From assembly GCF_018491765.1 (NCBI RefSeq), contig NZ_JABWCU010000031.1, forward strand, positions 1 to 34,927: a stretch of 34,927 nucleotides of DNA. The letters are read 5' to 3'. Both the position numbers and the translations under genes were made by a program. Under the pieces are notes generated by a model. The model was not told the origin of the DNA. It was given only the letters and a program-made list of their open reading frames with translations, and did not search any database. The DNA comes from Novosphingobium profundi. GTDB lineage: Bacteria; Pseudomonadota; Alphaproteobacteria; Sphingomonadales; Sphingomonadaceae. This document shows, in pieces, positions 31,872 through 34,927 of this stretch (the first letter of the stretch is position 1; each line of letters begins with the position of its first letter).

Positions 31872-32872
31872 CTGTGCTCGGGGCTGGCGAGCAGCGCAAG
31901 GAGCGCGAAGCTCGCCAGCCAGTGCTCGCCCATGTAGTCGCCCGCGACATGGGGGAGGGCGGCGGCAAGGTGCGCCTGGGCACGCTCTTCCAACAGGGCG
32001 CTGCGGGCGTGGCCGGGCCCGAGGACGCGCGCGATCTCGCGAAGGCACCAGCCCCGGCTGAGATTGAGCCCGTCGAGATGGGCGATCTTGCCGTCACTGC
32101 GGTCCGAGACGGTGACCGGGTGGACCTCCTCGTCGAACCAGCCACCCGCAGGGAGGAAGGCGTCGAACCAGACGGCGAATTCCGCCGCAGGCTCGGTCCG
32201 GCTCATCAACAGCGCGGCGGTGAGCGCGGGCGAAAGGAATTCGTCGCCCCCCGGTTCCCACCCGCGGTAGTCTTGCCGCGCACCGAAGCTGCGGCTTGCC
32301 CATGCGTCGATCCTCGTGGCCAGCGCGGGGTCGCGATCCTGCGCCCAGTCACGCGCCAGCACCAGCGCGAAGGCGGTGTTGAAATGGGTGCCTACCGTGA
32401 TCGGGTAGGTTAGCTTCTCCAGATAGGCGCCGAGCATGTCGGCAAAACGGCGGGCCAAGGGTTCGAACCGCGCCCCCCAGGCCGCATCGCCGTGGCGCGC
32501 GGCCTCGGTGTGGAGCGCCAGCAACCAGCCCCAGCCATAGGGCCGCTCGAAGCCGCGCGCGAAGGGCCGTTCGAGATAGGCCTGTTCGATGTCCAGTTTT
32601 TCGGACGTGAACGTGGTGTCGGCCAGATCGCGGATCGCTTGCGCCTCGGCCATCTCAGGAAAGCGCCGGCGCAAGGTCAGCAGCGTCCACCAGCCATGCA
32701 CGCAGCTGTGCCAGTCGAAGCTGCCGAAGAAGACCGGGTGGAGCGTGCGCGGCGAAAGTACGTCCGCGTCGTCCGCCATCACATGGTCGAGCTTGTGGGG
32801 GTATTCACGCGCGACGTGGCCGAGCGCAATCTGGGCGAAGCGGGCGGCGACTTGGGAATCGAGACAGGTCAT
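31868..32872 (-). CDS. DUF2891 domain protein
   Basis: A 334-residue soluble protein of the DUF2891 family. Family-typical motifs are HPVFFGSFDWHSCVHGWW (residues 46-62), RPYGWGWLLAL (111-120), GTHFNTAFAL (161-170), GGDEFLSPAL (208-217) and DGLNLSRGWCLREIA (267-281). The many helices with aromatic/His/Asp motifs at the turns suggest an (alpha/alpha)6-type barrel such as in glycan-active enzymes; that is inference and no reaction is established. It lacks a signal peptide. It overlaps the DUF979 gene by four bases (ATGA), so it is translationally coupled to the transporter. Confidence 0.9.
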   Translation of the reverse strand: MTCLDSQVAARFAQIALGHVAREYPHKLDHVMADDADVLSPRTLHPVFFGSFDWHSCVHGWWTLLTLRRRFPEMAEAQAIRDLADTTFTSEKLDIEQAYLERPFARGFERPYGWGWLLALHTEAARHGDAAWGARFEPLARRFADMLGAYLEKLTYPITVGTHFNTAFALVLARDWAQDRDPALATRIDAWASRSFGARQDYRGWEPGGDEFLSPALTAALLMSRTEPAAEFAVWFDAFLPAGGWFDEEVHPVTVSDRSDGKIAHLDGLNLSRGWCLREIARVLGPGHARSALLEERAQAHLAAALPHVAGDYMGEHWLASFALLALLASPEHS

Positions 32873-33822
32873 GGAAAGGCCAGGAAATAGATGAGGAGGA
32901 CGTTGCAGGCGAAGAGCGGCAGCGCCGTTCCCGCCTGCGCGCGGATGACGCCGTACTGGCTTTTGAGGTCGAGCAGCACGGCGGGCACGACGTTGAAATT
33001 GGCCGCCATCGGGGTCAGCAGCGTGCCGCAGAAGCCCGCGAGCATGCCCACCGCGCCGATCAGCGCGACATTGCCGTGGTACTGCACGGCAAGCACGGGA
33101 ATGCCGATCGCGGCGGCCATCACCGGAAAGGCGGCGAAGGCGTTGCCCATGATGACCGTGAAGACGAGCATGCCCAGGCAATAGACCAGCACGGCGAGCA
33201 GCAGGTTGCCTTGCGGGATCACGTCTCCGGCGATGTGGCCGACGATCCCGCCTACTCCCGCGAGCGCGAAGACACCGCCGAGCGCGGCCAGCATCTGCGG
33301 CAGGATCGCGGCCCAGCCGATCGAATCCATCAGCCGGCGCCCTTCTTCGAGCGGGGCGAGCGCGGGCGGACGCAACCAGGCCATGGCCAGCGCGAGCGCG
33401 GCCAGCACGCCCAGTCCAAGCAGGATCAGCGTCTCGCGGCGCGCCTCGAACAGGCCCGACTGGCCGAGCGGCGTATACGTGTAGAGCAATGTGCCCGCGA
33501 CGGCGGTGAAGGGGATCACCAGCGCGGGCACGAAGAGCCGGTTGCCGAAACGCAGCGCCAGGCGCTCGCGGGTCGCCTCGTCGGTGGTCTCGGGATGGCT
33601 GCGGCCCAGCTGTCCGGTTCCGGCCAGCGCGACGAGCGCGAGCACCAGCCCTCCGTTGGCGAGGTCCGAGAGGTGCGAGCCGAAGAAGAAGCTCGCCGCC
33701 AGGAGCCCCCAGAACAGAGCATTGCCCCAGCGCTTGGGATTGGAACGGTCGCGCAGGCTGAGCATCGCCCAGAGTGTGAAGACCACCCCGGTCAGAACGT
33801 AGAGCCATTCGAGCGTGATCAT
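32869..33822 (-). CDS. DUF979 membrane protein, putative 5-oxoproline transporter subunit
   Basis: A 317-residue integral membrane protein with about nine hydrophobic segments. Family-like motifs are FFGSHLSDLANGG, RFGNRLFVPALVIPFTA and MGNAFAAFPVMAAAIGIP. DUF979 and DUF969 proteins are encoded together and the pair is named a 5-oxoproline (pyroglutamate) transporter in current family names, as I recall from mutant-fitness work. The ATG at 33822 overlaps the DUF969 stop. Its stop overlaps the DUF2891 start. No 5-oxoprolinase gene is in the window. Confidence 0.92.
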   Translation of the reverse strand: MITLEWLYVLTGVVFTLWAMLSLRDRSNPKRWGNALFWGLLAASFFFGSHLSDLANGGLVLALVALAGTGQLGRSHPETTDEATRERLALRFGNRLFVPALVIPFTAVAGTLLYTYTPLGQSGLFEARRETLILLGLGVLAALALAMAWLRPPALAPLEEGRRLMDSIGWAAILPQMLAALGGVFALAGVGGIVGHIAGDVIPQGNLLLAVLVYCLGMLVFTVIMGNAFAAFPVMAAAIGIPVLAVQYHGNVALIGAVGMLAGFCGTLLTPMAANFNVVPAVLLDLKSQYGVIRAQAGTALPLFACNVLLIYFLAFP

Positions 33823-34511
33823 GCATGCGACTCCGGCAGCCGGGCTCGCCGCCGCGCGAGGCTCCGGTCGAAGGCGAGCAGGCGCCCCCCGTGGATCAGG
33901 AAGGCGCAGATCGCGCTCGGAATTGCCCAGACCGAAAGCTGCAAGGGGGCCAGCGGATACCCCTGCGCCTCGAATACGCCCTGGATGAGCAGGATCGAGG
34001 CGATCGCGAAGAAGATGTCCTCGCCGAAGAAGAGGCCGACGTTGTCGGTCGCCGCCGCCATTGCGCGCACCCGGTCGCGCTCGTTGGGAGAGAGCTTGCC
34101 GTGGCGGCGTTCGGCGGCGGCTTCGGCCATCGGCGCGACCAGCGGACGCACCGCCTGCGGGTGTCCGCCGATGTCCTTCATGCCCAGCGCCGCGGTGAGC
34201 TGGCGCAGGCCGAGATAGAGTACGAGCAGGCGCCCCATCGTCGCCCCGCGCACCGAAGCGATCAGCGCGCGCGCCCTTTGCTGGAGGCCGTAGCGTTCGA
34301 GCAGCCCGATCACCGGCAGCACGATCCAGGTCACCGAGATGTAGCGGTTGTCGTTGAAGGCCTTGCCGAGCGCGGCGATCACCTCGACGAGATCGAGCCC
34401 ACCCAGGCATCCGGTGACGATCGCGCTTGCCGCCACCACCAGCAGGGGATTGAGGCGCAGCACGAAGCCCAGCACGACGAGGGCAATGCCGATGAGCGGC
34501 CAGTAGGACAT
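33819..34511 (-). CDS. DUF969 membrane protein, putative 5-oxoproline transporter subunit
   Basis: A 230-residue integral membrane protein, first gene of the DUF969-DUF979-DUF2891 operon. Seen: MSYWPLIGIALVVLGFVLRL, a conserved FNDNRYISVTWIVLPVIGLLERYGL and a loop with KDIGGHPQAVRPLVAPMAEAA, family hallmarks. About five or six transmembrane helices. It acts with the DUF979 protein in the cytoplasmic membrane. The open frame runs to 34616, but the ATG at 34511 gives the usual N-terminus. The bases upstream hold two small hairpins that may be part of its leader. Confidence 0.92.
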   Translation of the reverse strand: MSYWPLIGIALVVLGFVLRLNPLLVVAASAIVTGCLGGLDLVEVIAALGKAFNDNRYISVTWIVLPVIGLLERYGLQQRARALIASVRGATMGRLLVLYLGLRQLTAALGMKDIGGHPQAVRPLVAPMAEAAAERRHGKLSPNERDRVRAMAAATDNVGLFFGEDIFFAIASILLIQGVFEAQGYPLAPLQLSVWAIPSAICAFLIHGGRLLAFDRSLARRRARLPESHA

Positions 34512-34828
34512 GTCGGGATCTCGCCTCTTACGATGCTGATGGGACCTGCGTTCGCCCTCAGGCCTACGCCGACAGGCGTGTTGCGGGCAACCGGCTTGCG
34601 AGCCGGGGCGGCGCACAAGGAGGTGGGGCCGGATACGACGACGAACAAATGCGCGTTGGAATGGAAGCCAGATCGGCGATTCTGGGGACTGGTTTCAGAC
34701 CCCTCCGAGGCGGGGCTTTCCTGTGCGAACGAATATTACGTCGGACATCTGTCTCGGGACAAAAAGTGACAGAAAACGGTCTGTTTCAAAAAAATGCCGA
34801 TCAGATGAACTTTTTTTGAAAAAGGGGT
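34512..34828. other. intergenic region upstream of the DUF969 operon, no firm gene
   Basis: About 300 bases without a confident gene. Small perfect hairpins are ACGCC/GGCGT (34566-34579) and CCGGCT/AGCCGG (34591-34606), in the probable DUF969 leader. A C/G-rich stem around 34700-34717 followed by CTTTCC resembles a terminator on the + strand. A 78-codon + frame from 34533 to 34769 has protein-like residues at its end but no ribosome site. From 34770 the DNA is AT-rich. Confidence 0.5.
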
Positions 34829-34857
34829 TTGACCGAATCAGATCGGTCGCTTAGAGG
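34785..34857 (+). promoter_or_regulatory. strong promoter with AT-rich upstream element, reading off the right edge
   Basis: TTGACC (34829-34834), a 17-base spacer and TAGAGG (34852-34857), preceded by A and T tracts (about 34785-34823) like an UP element. An inverted repeat GACCGA (34831-34836)/TCGGTC (34843-34848) sits in the spacer. The following 70 bases are non-coding and GC-rich, as in leaders of rRNA or other stable-RNA operons. The gene it serves is outside the window. Confidence 0.5.
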
Positions 34858-34927
34858 GCCTCTCACCGCAGCGGAACACGCCGCCAACAACGGCTTCTAC
34901 CGCGGTCGCCACGATAGTCGGACAGCT

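Overview
The window looks like chromosomal DNA of a high-GC alphaproteobacterium, most likely of the order Sphingomonadales (Novosphingobium/Erythrobacter-like). This is inferred from base composition, dense start/stop-overlapping gene layout, a Caulobacter-type MmcB protein, a fused MrpA-MrpB antiporter subunit and NodT-type outer-membrane efflux lipoproteins. No rRNA gene lies inside the window, so the genus is a guess.

Layout, left to right. Bases 1-120 hold the broken tail of a class II aldolase/short-chain dehydrogenase gene (+). Minus-strand genes follow: a LytTR response regulator and its LytS-type kinase, a DsbA/ScsC-like thiol oxidoreductase, an M48 protease with TPR-like repeats, a PAS-like protein, an MFS exporter, a DUF2141 protein overlapping a sterol-desaturase-family hydroxylase, and an RhlE-type RNA helicase. 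A patchy accessory stretch (about 10.2-13.3 kb) holds a DUF1289 protein, an AT-richer orphan gene with a possible PD-(D/E)XK nuclease signature, mmcB, an unknown gene, tRNA-Arg(CCG) and the stub of a phage-type integrase just behind the tRNA.

From 13.3 to 31.9 kb there are two paralogous tripartite RND efflux operons (periplasmic adaptor lipoprotein, HAE1/AcrB-type permease, NodT/OprM-type outer-membrane lipoprotein), both on the + strand. Between them, on the - strand, sit a complete seven-function Mrp Na+/H+ antiporter operon (mrpAB fusion, C, D, E, F, G) and a TetR regulator divergent from the second RND operon. The first RND operon starts at a TTG codon behind an AT-rich control region with a perfect 11-bp inverted repeat.

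From 31.9 to 34.5 kb a minus-strand operon encodes DUF969 and DUF979 membrane proteins (a pair annotated elsewhere as a 5-oxoproline transporter) followed by a DUF2891 protein. The right edge carries a strong-looking promoter with an AT-rich upstream tract, reading out of the window; it could belong to an rRNA or other highly expressed operon.

The overall theme is envelope transport and stress: drug/solvent efflux, monovalent-cation/proton exchange, periplasmic protein quality control and envelope-linked two-component signalling. I see no CRISPR array, intact transposon or recognisable biosynthetic cluster. The observations most worth following are the orphan nuclease-like gene, the integrase scar at tRNA-Arg, the RND-1 operator palindrome, the truncated aldolase and the DUF2891-transporter pairing.
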